From NCBI RefSeq assembly GCF_014207905.1, contig NZ_JACHLB010000003.1:186001-250000 (forward strand): a stretch of 64,000 bases of DNA. Reading direction: 5' to 3'. The notes under the pieces are model-generated. The model saw nothing but the letters and a program-made list of their open reading frames with translations. It was not told the DNA's origin and made no database searches. This stretch comes from Flavobacterium notoginsengisoli (GTDB lineage Bacteria; Bacteroidota; Bacteroidia; Flavobacteriales; Flavobacteriaceae). A program made the translations under genes and the position numbers. Below, one piece after another: positions 20,842 to 29,803 of the stretch. How positions within the stretch are numbered: position 1 is the first letter of the stretch; every line of letters begins with the position of its first letter.

Positions 20842-21096
20842 GGACGCGGATAATACGGATTCGCTATCGCGAAGACGCGGATGAAAAACGGATTTCTTTT
20901 TTTTCTGTTTATTGTCATTTCGACGAAGGAGAAATCTCCACGAGAAGCTCTACAAAGATTGGACTTTCGTTGCAGAGTTACTTGCGAAGATTTCTCCTTC
21001 GTCGAAATGACAAAAATTGCGTTATTTTGGATAAACTAAAAGAAAAAATCCGCGCAAATCCGCGTCTTTACGAAGTAAATCCGTTTTATCTGCGTT
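20842..21096. repeat. outer palindromic repeat (GACGCGGATGAAACGG family) interrupted by another repeat
   Basis: Left arm 20842-20894 (GGACGCGGATAATACGGATT, with TCGCTATCGCGA) pairs with right arm 21046-21096 (ATCCGCGTCTTTACGAAG, AAATCCGTTTTATCTGCG). An uninterrupted relative stands at 35932-36057. Here the loop holds a complete member of the GTCATTTCGACGAA family. No gene is seen in this 439-bp gap between GH78 and the AraC gene. Confidence 0.8.
20912..21013. repeat. about 105-bp palindromic repeat (GTCATTTCGACGAA family), copy 3, nested
   Basis: Arms TTGTCATTTCGACGAAGGAG and CTCCTTCGTCGAAATGACAA are perfect complements. The core AGCTCTACAAAGATTGGAC and GAGTTACTTGCGAAGA matches copies 1 and 2. 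It sits wholly inside the loop of the 20842-21096 palindrome. Confidence 0.85.
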
Positions 21097-21116
21097 CTAA
21101 TTTTAGGCACATGAAA

Positions 21117-21935
21117 TTAAGCCGATAACTTATCGTTTTCATTTTCATCTTCCAAAATATAATTAGAAGGTGTTTTTCCTAAATGCTTTTTAAACATATA
21201 AATAAAGGCGCTGGTGTTTTCGTAGCCTAAATTAAAAGCGATTTCTTTTATGGATTGTTTTTCGCCCAAACGTTTTATGGCTTCTAATAATTTTAAACGA
21301 GTTCGCCAGTCGCTGAAATTCATTCCGAGTTCTTTAATGAATAAACGCGATAAAGTTCTACTGCTCATAAATGAAAGTTCGGCGTAATAATCGATCGTGT
21401 TTTTGCTGGCAATATCGTCCATTATCAATTCGACTACTTTTTGCAATCTTTCGTGATTGGTTGTTGGCAGGAAAGTCGCACTTGGTTCTATTAAAGCCAA
21501 TTCGTCCAGAAAAACCGATATGACTCTGTGTTGTGGAGGCGTTAAATTTCCATCTACTCCAAAAGAAATGATTTTAAAAACCAATTGCTTTAAAAACATC
21601 GGAATATCAAATGAAAAACTTTTCTCTGGTAATCCCGCCATTGCAGACGAATCGATAAAAACACTATAATAGTTCACATCTTTCTGAAAAGTAACCTGAT
21701 GCTCTACTCCGCCCGGAAGCCATAAACCCTGCAACGGATTCACAACCCAAATATGATTTCCCACGACAACGTTCATTACGCCTCGTGTTGCGTAGATCAA
21801 CTGTCCTCTTGGGTGCGAGTGCGAAATACACATTTCGTTGGTTACCATTTCGGTATAACCAATAACAGGAATCGATGGATCTTCTCTGTATCCATGCTCC
21901 TGCGCCATCCTATATGTCCGAATCTGGTTATTCAT
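21117..21935 (-). CDS. AraC-family transcriptional regulator
   Basis: 272-residue AraC/XylS-type regulator: N-terminal cupin sensor domain (about 20-100; HSHPRGQLIYATRGVMNVVV) and C-terminal double helix-turn-helix (about 165-262; MSSRTLSRLFIKELGMNFSD and IKEIAFNLGYENTSAFIYMF, then KKHLGKTPSNY). It is divergent from the adjacent MFS exporter with about 100 bp between, so it most likely controls that gene. A TATATTTG -7-like box lies only 5 bp upstream of this ATG; either the mRNA is nearly leaderless or translation starts at Met10 (21908). There is no specific sign that it regulates the pectin genes. Confidence 0.9.
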   Translation of the reverse strand: MNNQIRTYRMAQEHGYREDPSIPVIGYTEMVTNEMCISHSHPRGQLIYATRGVMNVVVGNHIWVVNPLQGLWLPGGVEHQVTFQKDVNYYSVFIDSSAMAGLPEKSFSFDIPMFLKQLVFKIISFGVDGNLTPPQHRVISVFLDELALIEPSATFLPTTNHERLQKVVELIMDDIASKNTIDYYAELSFMSSRTLSRLFIKELGMNFSDWRTRLKLLEAIKRLGEKQSIKEIAFNLGYENTSAFIYMFKKHLGKTPSNYILEDENENDKLSA

Positions 21936-21939
21936 TGTC

Positions 21940-21947
21940 CAAATATA
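21940..21947 (-). promoter_or_regulatory. possible -7 box of the AraC gene
   Basis: Read on the minus strand this is TATATTTG, matching the Bacteroidota -7 consensus TAnnTTTG. The nearest upstream TTG is about 25 bp away, longer than usual, so the call is tentative. Confidence 0.35.
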
Positions 21948-22036
21948 GCAATTTTGACATTGTTATTTGTTTCAATTTTGTAAAAAATAATACAGCTGTT
22001 GTTTTTAAACCTAAATTAAGAATCAAAAAATAACCC

Positions 22037-23248
22037 ATGAACACTATTAAAGCAAATCCTGACATAGTTAAAAAAACTACGTATTCGATACTTTTTATTA
22101 TCAGTTTTTCTCATTTAGTCAATGACCTTTTACAGGCTGTAGTGCCGTCAATTTATCCGTTGTTAAAAGAAAACTTTAACCTAAGTTTCTCTCAAATCGG
22201 AATCATTACTTTTACCTACCAAATCGTCGCTTCTATTCTTCAGCCTTTTGTGGGAATGTATACCGACAAAAATTCTAAACCGTATTCGCTAATTATTGGA
22301 ATGTGTTTTACAATGGTCGGACTTTTTATGGTTTCGATTGCTTCTAACTTTATTTACTTATTATTATCAGTAAGTTTAATCGGAATCGGATCTTCTATTT
22401 TTCATCCTGAATCTTCTCGTGTGGCGCATTTGGCTTCGGGCGGAAAAAGAGGTTTGGCGCAATCCATCTTTCAATTGGGCGGAAATGCCGGAAGTGCAAT
22501 TGGTCCTTTGTTAGCAGCGTTTATTGTAATTCCGCACGGACAAAGTTATGTGGCTTGGTTCTGTATTATTGCTTTGGTCGGCGTTTTTGCTTTGTATAAA
22601 ATTGCGATTTGGTACACCGAACATCTATCTGAAAGAAATGCGAATAAATCGGCTCATAAAATTGAAACGCATCATTTATCTAAAAATCGTGTAATTGCTT
22701 CTCTTGTAATTTTATTGGTTTTGATTTTCTCTAAATACTTCTACATGAGCAGTATTACGAGTTATTACACTTTCTTTTTGATTGATAAATTCCACATCTC
22801 GATTCAGCAGTCACAAGTTTATTTATTCTTGTTTTCTGGAGCTGTTGCTGCTGGAACTTTAATTGGAGGTCCAATTGGAGATCGTTTCGGACGTAAATAT
22901 GTAATCTGGGTTTCTATTTTAGGTGTTGCTCCGTTTACTTTAATGCTTCCTTATGTTTCTCTTTTCTGGGTTGGAACTTTATCTGTAATTATCGGATTGA
23001 TTCTTTCTTCGGCTTTCTCTGCAATTTTAGTTTATGCAACGGAATTAATGCCAGGAAAAGTAGGACTTGTCGCAGGTCTTTTCTTCGGATTTGCTTTCGG
23101 AATGGGCGGATTGGGTTCTGCTGTTTTAGGAAAAATCGCCGATGCTACGAGTATAGAATATGTATTTAAGATTTGTGCATTTCTGCCTTTGATTGGCGTT
23201 ATTACAGGATTTTTACCGAATATTGAAGGGAGAAAAAACGATGCGTAA
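22037..23248 (+). CDS. MFS transporter, fosmidomycin-resistance (Fsr) type
   Basis: 403-residue inner-membrane protein with about 12 hydrophobic helices, of the Fsr-like branch of the major facilitator superfamily. Family-typical phrases are SFSHLVNDLLQAVVPSIYPL, IFHPESSRVAHLASGGKRGL, SIFQLGGNAGSAIGPLLAAF and GGPIGDRFGRKYVIW. Members export small molecules or drugs by proton antiport. It is paired head-to-head with an AraC regulator, a common Fsr arrangement, and followed by a strong hairpin terminator. The natural substrate is unknown. Confidence 0.88.
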   Translation: MNTIKANPDIVKKTTYSILFIISFSHLVNDLLQAVVPSIYPLLKENFNLSFSQIGIITFTYQIVASILQPFVGMYTDKNSKPYSLIIGMCFTMVGLFMVSIASNFIYLLLSVSLIGIGSSIFHPESSRVAHLASGGKRGLAQSIFQLGGNAGSAIGPLLAAFIVIPHGQSYVAWFCIIALVGVFALYKIAIWYTEHLSERNANKSAHKIETHHLSKNRVIASLVILLVLIFSKYFYMSSITSYYTFFLIDKFHISIQQSQVYLFLFSGAVAAGTLIGGPIGDRFGRKYVIWVSILGVAPFTLMLPYVSLFWVGTLSVIIGLILSSAFSAILVYATELMPGKVGLVAGLFFGFAFGMGGLGSAVLGKIADATSIEYVFKICAFLPLIGVITGFLPNIEGRKNDA

Positions 23249-23270
23249 ACTTTAAAACTTATAAAACAAA

Positions 23271-23294
23271 AATGCTCCATAATTATGGAGCATT
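23271..23294. terminator. bidirectional hairpin terminator
   Basis: Perfect 24-bp palindrome built from AATGCTCCAT and ATGGAGCATT, with A- and T-runs on its flanks. It lies between the converging MFS gene and the M23-like gene. Confidence 0.9.
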
Positions 23295-23318
23295 TTTTAT
23301 TTTAATTAATCTTTTAAT

Positions 23319-24230
23319 CTAAGACTTATACCTAGTTTTTTCGTCTGGAGTCATTTCTTTCAATAAAATCTCATCTGCATATTTTACTGTATAATTTTGA
23401 TCAGTTACTAAATTTTGATATCCTTCTGAGGTATAAAAAACTGGCATAACAGATTTCTCAATTATTTTTAGATTTTTTCCTCCTTCTATTCCGTCTATTT
23501 CTTCATTAGAAAAATAATAGATATTAAATTTAAAATTACGATTCTGTGTAGAGTCAAGTATATCATCCATTAGCCCTAAAAGTGTGCCCGGAAAAATCGA
23601 GTCATTTACTTTTACAGCTAGTAGCTTTTCATCAAGACCAATATAAGATGCATTAGTTCCATCTGCATGATCAACAATAATTTCAGTTTTAAAAACTGTT
23701 TTTCCATCATTATCAATAGCATTTCTTCTTATATCAGTAACAATACCCTTTCTCATGGCACAAATTGTATCTTTTGTTTTAGAATAGACCACATAGTTTT
23801 TCCATATATCTGAACTTACATTAAATCTATTAGACTCATATATCGTTACGGTTTTATTCTCTTTGAATGGAAGCAAATAGGTAACAGTATAATCTACTTG
23901 GGGTTTTATAAGTCCTCTAGTAACACTATAGCTATAAGAACAATTAATTGGTTTATCTTTATCAGCAGGATACAGTTTAAAAAGTTTTCCTGTATCTCCA
24001 ATCAGGTTTATGTCATATGTTTTTTTGATTGAGGCAATATCATTAACATTTGAAACATTTTCTATATTAAACTCTATAAAATAGTTACCTGGCACTACCT
24101 TAGTATATTTAAACTCTATACTATTATCTGCATTTTTTACCTTGGTAACATAAATCTGATTTTGAGAGGTAATAGAATTAAATCCTGCTAGAAGAAATAC
24201 TAAAATACTTAAAAAATTACTTTTATACAT
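23319..24230 (-). CDS. secreted protein with degenerate M23/LytM-like domain
   Basis: 303-residue exported protein from the ATG at 24230, chosen because it begins the signal peptide MYKSNFLSILVFLLAGFNS; a longer frame adds eight residues. The C-terminal half carries the swivelling-domain pattern of M23 peptidases: DTICAMRKGIVTDIR, TEIIVDHADGTNASYIGLDE, LAVKVNDSIFPGTLLGLMDD. The zinc ligands are missing: where active enzymes have HxH after the glycine-rich turn this has SYIGL. It is therefore probably a non-catalytic binding protein. The N-terminal 150 residues are beta-rich and unassigned. It stands alone between two terminators with its own promoter. Confidence 0.65.
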   Translation of the reverse strand: MYKSNFLSILVFLLAGFNSITSQNQIYVTKVKNADNSIEFKYTKVVPGNYFIEFNIENVSNVNDIASIKKTYDINLIGDTGKLFKLYPADKDKPINCSYSYSVTRGLIKPQVDYTVTYLLPFKENKTVTIYESNRFNVSSDIWKNYVVYSKTKDTICAMRKGIVTDIRRNAIDNDGKTVFKTEIIVDHADGTNASYIGLDEKLLAVKVNDSIFPGTLLGLMDDILDSTQNRNFKFNIYYFSNEEIDGIEGGKNLKIIEKSVMPVFYTSEGYQNLVTDQNYTVKYADEILLKEMTPDEKTRYKS

Positions 24231-24269
24231 AATTACATTTTTATCGTTATACATCGTTTAAAAACGATA

Positions 24270-24297
24270 CAAATGTAGTACAAAAACTACAAAACAA
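24270..24297 (-). promoter_or_regulatory. promoter of the M23-like gene
   Basis: On the minus strand, TTG (24297-24295), 17 bp, then TACATTTG (24277-24270) fits the Bacteroidota consensus TTG-N17-23-TAnnTTTG and lies about 40 bp upstream of the ATG. Confidence 0.55.
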
Positions 24298-24377
24298 CAC
24301 AATAAAGTAATCTTTTTATTATTTTTAATACCACTTTATATTTACTAAAAAATTCATCTGCATTCTATCAAAAAAAA

Positions 24378-24397
24378 CGCTTCCTATCATGGAAGCG
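24378..24397 (-). terminator. hairpin terminator of the symporter operon
   Basis: Stem CGCTTCC/GGAAGCG with a six-base loop, followed on the minus strand by a run of seven T, downstream of the SSS symporter gene. Confidence 0.85.
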
Positions 24398-24469
24398 CTT
24401 TTACTATTGTAAAATTTCATTTATCTGTCTGTAACCAACATCTAAAAGTTTTGTGTTTTTTAATTATGA

Positions 24470-26050
24470 TCAATTGAAATTAAAGATTAAATACAAAACC
24501 AAAATCACCAATCCCAGCAAACCAAACAAAAGCTTCACCTTTTTACTAGTTTTAGGAATATCCGTTTCGTCTGAAACATTAACTTCTGGATTTCTATCAG
24601 TTAAAGAAATGATAACCGCACTAATCATTAAAACGGCAAAAATGTAAAACGAAATCAATAAAAAGTGAGGCCAAACTGGGTATTTGTCAGCAGGAAAAAT
24701 CCATAGATATAAAACCCCAACAAATAAACTAAAAGCAGAACCCCAAGATAGTGTTGCATTTACGGCTTTTTTGGTAGTGCGTTTCCAGAAAACACTCAAA
24801 AGAAAAACAACAGATAACGAAGGCGCCAAAAAACCTAAAACCGCCTGAAAGATGTTGAATAAATTTTGCCCTTTGATATTGTCAATCGCAACGGCAATAA
24901 GAATTGCAAATACACATCCAGCAGCAATTGTTAAACGACCAATTTTGATTTGATCCTGAATCGTTGCAGTCGGGTTGATTTTCTTCACATAAATATCATT
25001 CGTAAAAACGGTACTCAAAGCATTTAGCGAAGAACCAATAGTTCCTACCAAAACGGCAATCATCACACAGATTACCAAACCGTTCATTCCGCTTGGGAAA
25101 AGATTCGTAACCATGGTCATATAAGCTAAGTCTGAGTTACTTCCTAGTTCTGGATATAAGGCATAACACAAAATTCCAGGTAAAATAAATAACGGAAGCG
25201 CCATTACCTTCAACCATCCAATAAAATTCACGCCGAGCTGTCCTTGTTCTAAGTTTTTCGCTCCTAAAACACTCTGCACCATCGATTGATCTGTACAGAA
25301 AAAAGCCACTGCTGCAACAGGATATCCTAACAAAATAGCCGGCCACGGATAACTCGCATCATCAGAAGGGCGAACTAAATTCCAAAAGTTGGATGGCGTT
25401 TTTGCTGCTAAAGCTTCAATTCCACCCACTTTTTGCAATCCTAAATATGACAGGGTTAATGAAACTACAATCAGCAGAATCATCTGAAAAACATTCACTT
25501 TAGCAATTGCTTTCAATCCTCCTGCAAAAGTGAAAATTCCAGAGAAAATCACTAAAACGGTAACACTCTGCCACATCGGAATTCCTAAAATCTGACGTAC
25601 TAAAACACCTCCACTGAATAATCCTAAAGACAACCAGCTTACTAATATTTTTACTAAAGCATACCAAGCGAGAATGTTCTGCGTACTATCGCCGTAGCGT
25701 TTTCCCATATATTCTGGCATTGTACTTACTTTACTGGCAATATATCTTGGTGCGAAAACCATTGCCAAAAGCAGTAAAAACACAAAAGCGTACCATTCGA
25801 AATTTCCCGCTACAATTCCCGTAGCGTAACCAATACTTGCAAAAGCCAATAATGACGAAGGTCCAACATTGGTTCCCCACATATTAAACCCGATGCTGTA
25901 CCAGTTTAAAGAATTTCCGGCCAGAAAAAGCGTTTCGTTTTTCTTTCTCTGCTTTATGCTTACCACATATCCAATGACTAACAAAGCCACTAAATAACCT
26001 GCAACAATGACAAAATCGAGCGTGGTTAATTTATCGTAGATACTGTTCAT
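24470..26050 (-). CDS. sodium:solute symporter (SSS family), probably for a sugar
   Basis: 526-residue inner-membrane protein with 13-14 hydrophobic helices of the sodium/solute symporter family, SGLT-like branch. Motifs include TLFLAGNSLNWYSIGFNMWG, STMPEYMGKRYG, FSGIFTFAGGLKAIAKVNVF and LVGTIGSSLNALSTVFTNDI. It overlaps the Gfo/Idh gene by four bases (ATGA), so the two are translationally coupled. Standing with a sugar oxidoreductase and a rhamnose-mutarotase-like fusion, it probably imports a monosaccharide or uronate released from pectin. The substrate is not readable from sequence alone. Confidence 0.9.
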   Translation of the reverse strand: MNSIYDKLTTLDFVIVAGYLVALLVIGYVVSIKQRKKNETLFLAGNSLNWYSIGFNMWGTNVGPSSLLAFASIGYATGIVAGNFEWYAFVFLLLLAMVFAPRYIASKVSTMPEYMGKRYGDSTQNILAWYALVKILVSWLSLGLFSGGVLVRQILGIPMWQSVTVLVIFSGIFTFAGGLKAIAKVNVFQMILLIVVSLTLSYLGLQKVGGIEALAAKTPSNFWNLVRPSDDASYPWPAILLGYPVAAVAFFCTDQSMVQSVLGAKNLEQGQLGVNFIGWLKVMALPLFILPGILCYALYPELGSNSDLAYMTMVTNLFPSGMNGLVICVMIAVLVGTIGSSLNALSTVFTNDIYVKKINPTATIQDQIKIGRLTIAAGCVFAILIAVAIDNIKGQNLFNIFQAVLGFLAPSLSVVFLLSVFWKRTTKKAVNATLSWGSAFSLFVGVLYLWIFPADKYPVWPHFLLISFYIFAVLMISAVIISLTDRNPEVNVSDETDIPKTSKKVKLLFGLLGLVILVLYLIFNFN

Positions 26051-27111
26051 AGTCCATATTCATTAAGAATATCGGCAATTTTAACCGGCATTCCAGTTTG
26101 CAGCGATTTGTCCATTGCTTGTAATAAAGCCACAGTTCCAATTCCTTCTTCCATGTTTGGATATGCCTCAAAACCTTGCTCAATACTGTCTACAAAATAT
26201 TCTAAATAATTTTGATATTCTCCGCCGTGATGACTTTGTCCTTCAAAACGGAAATAATATTTTATCGTACTATCGCCCCAAGTAATTACTTTTTCTTCTC
26301 CAGTTTTATCAGTAAGTGCATAACGCAATTCGTGATAATCGGCCTGACTTGCACCTTCTGTAGCACGCAGAATGGTACTCATTCCGCTGTCGCGTTGTGC
26401 AGGCTGAGTTGGTGATGTATACACACCGCTTACACGAGCAATTCTTCCATCGGTTGCTTTGAAGATAAAATGCATCGTGTCTTCATTCTTCAATCCTGCC
26501 GATTGTCCGTTACTGCTGATCATTCCATATCCCATTACTTCTTGAATATTTGGCAAATACCATCTGATAAAATCTACAGGATGACTCAAACCTCCGTACA
26601 ACCATTTAAACGATTGCAAAAGCGACCATTCTTTCTTTAAAAACCATCTGTGATCGGCGTGGTATTGTGCTTCAATCGTAATCAAATCCCCAATTAAACC
26701 TGCTTCATAATCGGCTCTTTGTCTTTTTGCTGGTTCGAAAAAACGAGAACTTTGTCCGATAAAAACTTTCTTTCCAGTTGATTTGCTTAATTCTAACAAT
26801 TCTTTTGCATCTGAAAGATCATCGATAAACGGTTTTGTACACACGACATGTTTTCCGCTCAATAAAGCTTGTTTTACGTGTTGCGCATGCAAATGATCTG
26901 GCGTATAAATCGCGATAATATCAATTGAGGCATCATTTAACAAATCGTCGTAATTGGTGGTGTACGAATGAAAATCGAATTCTTTTGCGCGCTGTTTGCA
27001 CAATTCTTCGTTTCGGTCGCATATTTTAACGAGTTCTAGTTTTGAACTTTCTATTGCAGCCGACATTGTGCTTCGTCCTTCTCCAAGTCCCAGAATGGCT
27101 ATTTTTAACAT
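26047..27111 (-). CDS. Gfo/Idh/MocA-family oxidoreductase
   Basis: 354-residue cytoplasmic NAD(P)-dependent sugar dehydrogenase-type protein. The N-terminal Rossmann fold is LKIAILGLGEGRS with later YTPDHLHAQHVKQALLSGKH; the family's EKP active-site motif reads CTKPF here. A C-terminal alpha/beta dimerisation domain follows (EAQYHADHRWFLKKEW, YGGLSHPVDFIRWYLP, where the His-Pro-Val-Asp segment fits the catalytic HxxxD pattern). It is coupled to the SSS symporter by a 4-bp overlap, suggesting that it handles the imported sugar. It differs clearly from the second Gfo/Idh protein at 42222. Confidence 0.9.
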   Translation of the reverse strand: MLKIAILGLGEGRSTMSAAIESSKLELVKICDRNEELCKQRAKEFDFHSYTTNYDDLLNDASIDIIAIYTPDHLHAQHVKQALLSGKHVVCTKPFIDDLSDAKELLELSKSTGKKVFIGQSSRFFEPAKRQRADYEAGLIGDLITIEAQYHADHRWFLKKEWSLLQSFKWLYGGLSHPVDFIRWYLPNIQEVMGYGMISSNGQSAGLKNEDTMHFIFKATDGRIARVSGVYTSPTQPAQRDSGMSTILRATEGASQADYHELRYALTDKTGEEKVITWGDSTIKYYFRFEGQSHHGGEYQNYLEYFVDSIEQGFEAYPNMEEGIGTVALLQAMDKSLQTGMPVKIADILNEYGL

Positions 27112-27185
27112 GGTTTATTATTTTAGATTTTTGAGTTTAGATTTTATATTATTTCCGAAATCTTCTCTGAGGTTAGTTTTATTTT

Positions 27186-27220
27186 TTCACGCAGATTCAG
27201 CAGATTCAGCAGATTTTCTT
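27186..27220. repeat. half of a CACGCAGATT-family repeat
   Basis: TTTTTTCACGCAGATTCAGC, continuing AGATTCAGCAGATTTT, matches the left arm of 1388-1495, but no complementary right arm follows. The rest of the gap is pyrimidine-rich low-complexity DNA up to the stop of the beta-helix gene. Confidence 0.7.
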
Positions 27221-27286
27221 CCTTCTTAATTCTCAGAAAATCTTTCTTCTTGCCTCTTTCTTCTATTTTCTAATTGGTTCTTTCTT

Positions 27287-29803
27287 CTACTTTTTCTCTT
27301 CCACATTCACCTTATTCAAGAAAATCCAGGTTTCGTCTGGTTTTGTGCCTTCAATTCCAGATTGATATTTTTTCATTAAGGCGTTCCATTGATCTACTTT
27401 TGGGTTATTTTGAGTTGTTTTTGGGTTTAGTTTATCCAGATTTTCACCTTTCGGAATACTGATAACCAAGATTAATTGTCTTTCATTTTTAAAGACTTGC
27501 AATTGTTGGAAATCGGCATTACAGAAACCTTTGGCAACTTCTGGCCATTTTTCGAATTGCGTTTTATGATACTCTACATATTCCTTTTGCAGTTTTTCAT
27601 CAGCAGGAAGATTTGCTGTTAAAACCACATTTTCCCAATCTGATGCAGGTTTTGAATCTTTACATCTTTCGAAATTTTGGAAATCGTAAACCAAATCTTC
27701 ATAGATTTTAATTTGTAAGGATGGAAAAGCACCTGCCAGTTTTCGTTTCGTTCTTTCCGGCTGATTCATTTTTCCGTATATCACCAAATGATTTTTCCAT
27801 TGGTACAATTCCTGACCAACGATTCTGAATCCTGTCAAAGTCGATTTGATTTTTTCGATATCAAAATCAGAACCTATCAATTCGATGGCATACGGTTTTG
27901 GCATTTCCTGCAAGCCCCATTTTTCATCAATAACAACTTCTTTTTCTAAATCCTTATAAGGCGCTCTAATTCCTGCTGCGTCTTTTATTTTAGAACTAAC
28001 ATACGGATCATTGTGCTCCCAGATATTTCCTTTTGGACCGTTATGGTTTTTCAGGATTTTCTTTTCTGCAATCCAGTTGTTTTTAATCGTAAAACCTTCG
28101 CTTCCTTCATCGGTATACAAATACAGCCATAAAAACGGATCGTGCGCATACGGACTGTTGTAAACTTTGTCGATATAATTTTCTTCAATTCGGCTATTTG
28201 GCTGAGCCGAAAGCGTGTAAATTCCAGCAACATCATGCAAGTGTTTCGCATAATGATGAATTTTATTTCCTAGAATTTTATTGTTCTGCATCACGTTTGG
28301 CGTGTGTGTCCAACCCCAACCCATTGCCATTCCAGAATACGAAACGTCTGAAATTTCGTTGTGCTCAATTGTAATATTTCGAACAAATCCAGCGCTGATT
28401 CCTAAAGTTCCCCAATCTTCATTGGTTACATTTGTGATTAAATTATCAGCAATCACTTCATCAGAACACATTTCTCTTTCGTCTTTTATGATTAAAGGCA
28501 AATGCGCTTCAAAAGCTTCTTCAGAGAAAATCCCAACATTGATGGCGCTTCCACCGATATCTTTAAATAAATTTCCTTTTATGGTATTGTGATTTGTTCC
28601 TTTATTTAAATCTAAACCAGTCGAAGCCAAATGTTCAAAACGGCACGATTCAAACTGAATATTATTCGCATAATTCACTTCTACGGCAGCGCGAGGTCTT
28701 CCAACCCAAGCCTGATTTTCTAAATTCGCCTGATTTGGCGTTCCCGGCTGTTTCAATTTATAAGCATCCAACAAATACAAACCAGACTGCAACGGAACGT
28801 GACCTTGCTGTGAAGGACGAAGCCAATTGCTATACTGAAACGAAATTCCTTTAAATTGAAAATGATGTACAGAAGAATCGATTGTCCCTTTCACCTCTAG
28901 AAGATTTTCTAAAAACGGAGCAGTTACTTTAGCTGTAGTAATTTCTTCTCCATCTCTTGGAATATAATAGATTTTGGCATTTTTTTTATCCAAATACCAT
29001 TCGCCCGGTTCGTTTAGAAGTGAAAAAGCATTGTTTAAGAAGTAAGCTGAATTTCCATTATTTTTAGAAATCCACGGCGCTGGCCAAGGGTGTTCGCTTT
29101 GGATTCGGCTTTCTGGTTCTTCAAACGAAAGTCTGGCGCTGTCTTTTTGAACTTCAATATTTTTAATTCTAAGATTCGCATTCGACCACCATTGCACAAT
29201 AAACATTTCCATTCCGGGTTCGAACTTAACCGATTTATCTTTAAACGGAATCCAGCAAGTCTGCGATTCATGATCCCAAGACAAGATTCTTTCCATTGCG
29301 TTTCCAGCCGTATTTTTAGCTCTAACTGCCTTTTTATCGTTGACCCATAATTGTCTGAAATCAATTAAAGTTCCCGCTTTTTTAGGAGCATCTGCCACCC
29401 AAACTGAACCTTTTTTCAATCCATTAATTACAGTTGTTGATTTTGTCCAGTTTTTAATTTCAATTCCACCGCTTATAATTGGTTTTGCGTTGGCATCGGC
29501 TTCGATTGTTGTTGGACTGTCAGCAGTTCCAGAATCTTCTGGTCTTACAAATAACGGTTCGTTTAAATAATACGTTCCGTTCATTACTATGATTCGGATT
29601 CCGTCTTTTATGGATGGATCTTTTAATCGACGAAGTTCTCTGGCTTTTCGCATTGCCATGTGAACCGTTGCCAGCGGACTTGATTTTGTTCCGTTGTTCG
29701 AATCTTTTCCTGATGGCGAAACCCAGATTTCAGCTCCACTTGCCGAAATTGTGAATACCATCAAAAAAACAATCAGTAATTTGTTGAAAGAAATTAAACG
29801 CAT
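27287..29803 (-). CDS. secreted right-handed beta-helix protein fused to C-terminal L-rhamnose mutarotase-like domain
   Basis: 838-residue exported protein: signal peptide (about 1-23, FLMVFTISASGAE), a DUF1565-like start (IWVSPSGKDSNNGTKSSPLA) and a parallel beta-helix to about residue 620 (NTIKGNLFKDIGGSAINVG, ITIEHNEISDVSYSGMAMG). Two small alpha/beta modules follow: about 635-716 (unassigned, ferredoxin-like in pattern) and about 720-836. The last resembles RhaM: EYVEYHKTQFEKWPE keeps the Tyr, His and Trp-Pro-Glu of the E. coli RhaM segment EEYQRRHNPIWPEL as I recall it. The helix may be a lyase or hydrolase of pectin; the mutarotase-like part would act on rhamnose freed by GH78 and GH106. 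Helix activity is unknown. Confidence 0.72.
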   Translation of the reverse strand: MRLISFNKLLIVFLMVFTISASGAEIWVSPSGKDSNNGTKSSPLATVHMAMRKARELRRLKDPSIKDGIRIIVMNGTYYLNEPLFVRPEDSGTADSPTTIEADANAKPIISGGIEIKNWTKSTTVINGLKKGSVWVADAPKKAGTLIDFRQLWVNDKKAVRAKNTAGNAMERILSWDHESQTCWIPFKDKSVKFEPGMEMFIVQWWSNANLRIKNIEVQKDSARLSFEEPESRIQSEHPWPAPWISKNNGNSAYFLNNAFSLLNEPGEWYLDKKNAKIYYIPRDGEEITTAKVTAPFLENLLEVKGTIDSSVHHFQFKGISFQYSNWLRPSQQGHVPLQSGLYLLDAYKLKQPGTPNQANLENQAWVGRPRAAVEVNYANNIQFESCRFEHLASTGLDLNKGTNHNTIKGNLFKDIGGSAINVGIFSEEAFEAHLPLIIKDEREMCSDEVIADNLITNVTNEDWGTLGISAGFVRNITIEHNEISDVSYSGMAMGWGWTHTPNVMQNNKILGNKIHHYAKHLHDVAGIYTLSAQPNSRIEENYIDKVYNSPYAHDPFLWLYLYTDEGSEGFTIKNNWIAEKKILKNHNGPKGNIWEHNDPYVSSKIKDAAGIRAPYKDLEKEVVIDEKWGLQEMPKPYAIELIGSDFDIEKIKSTLTGFRIVGQELYQWKNHLVIYGKMNQPERTKRKLAGAFPSLQIKIYEDLVYDFQNFERCKDSKPASDWENVVLTANLPADEKLQKEYVEYHKTQFEKWPEVAKGFCNADFQQLQVFKNERQLILVISIPKGENLDKLNPKTTQNNPKVDQWNALMKKYQSGIEGTKPDETWIFLNKVNVEEKK

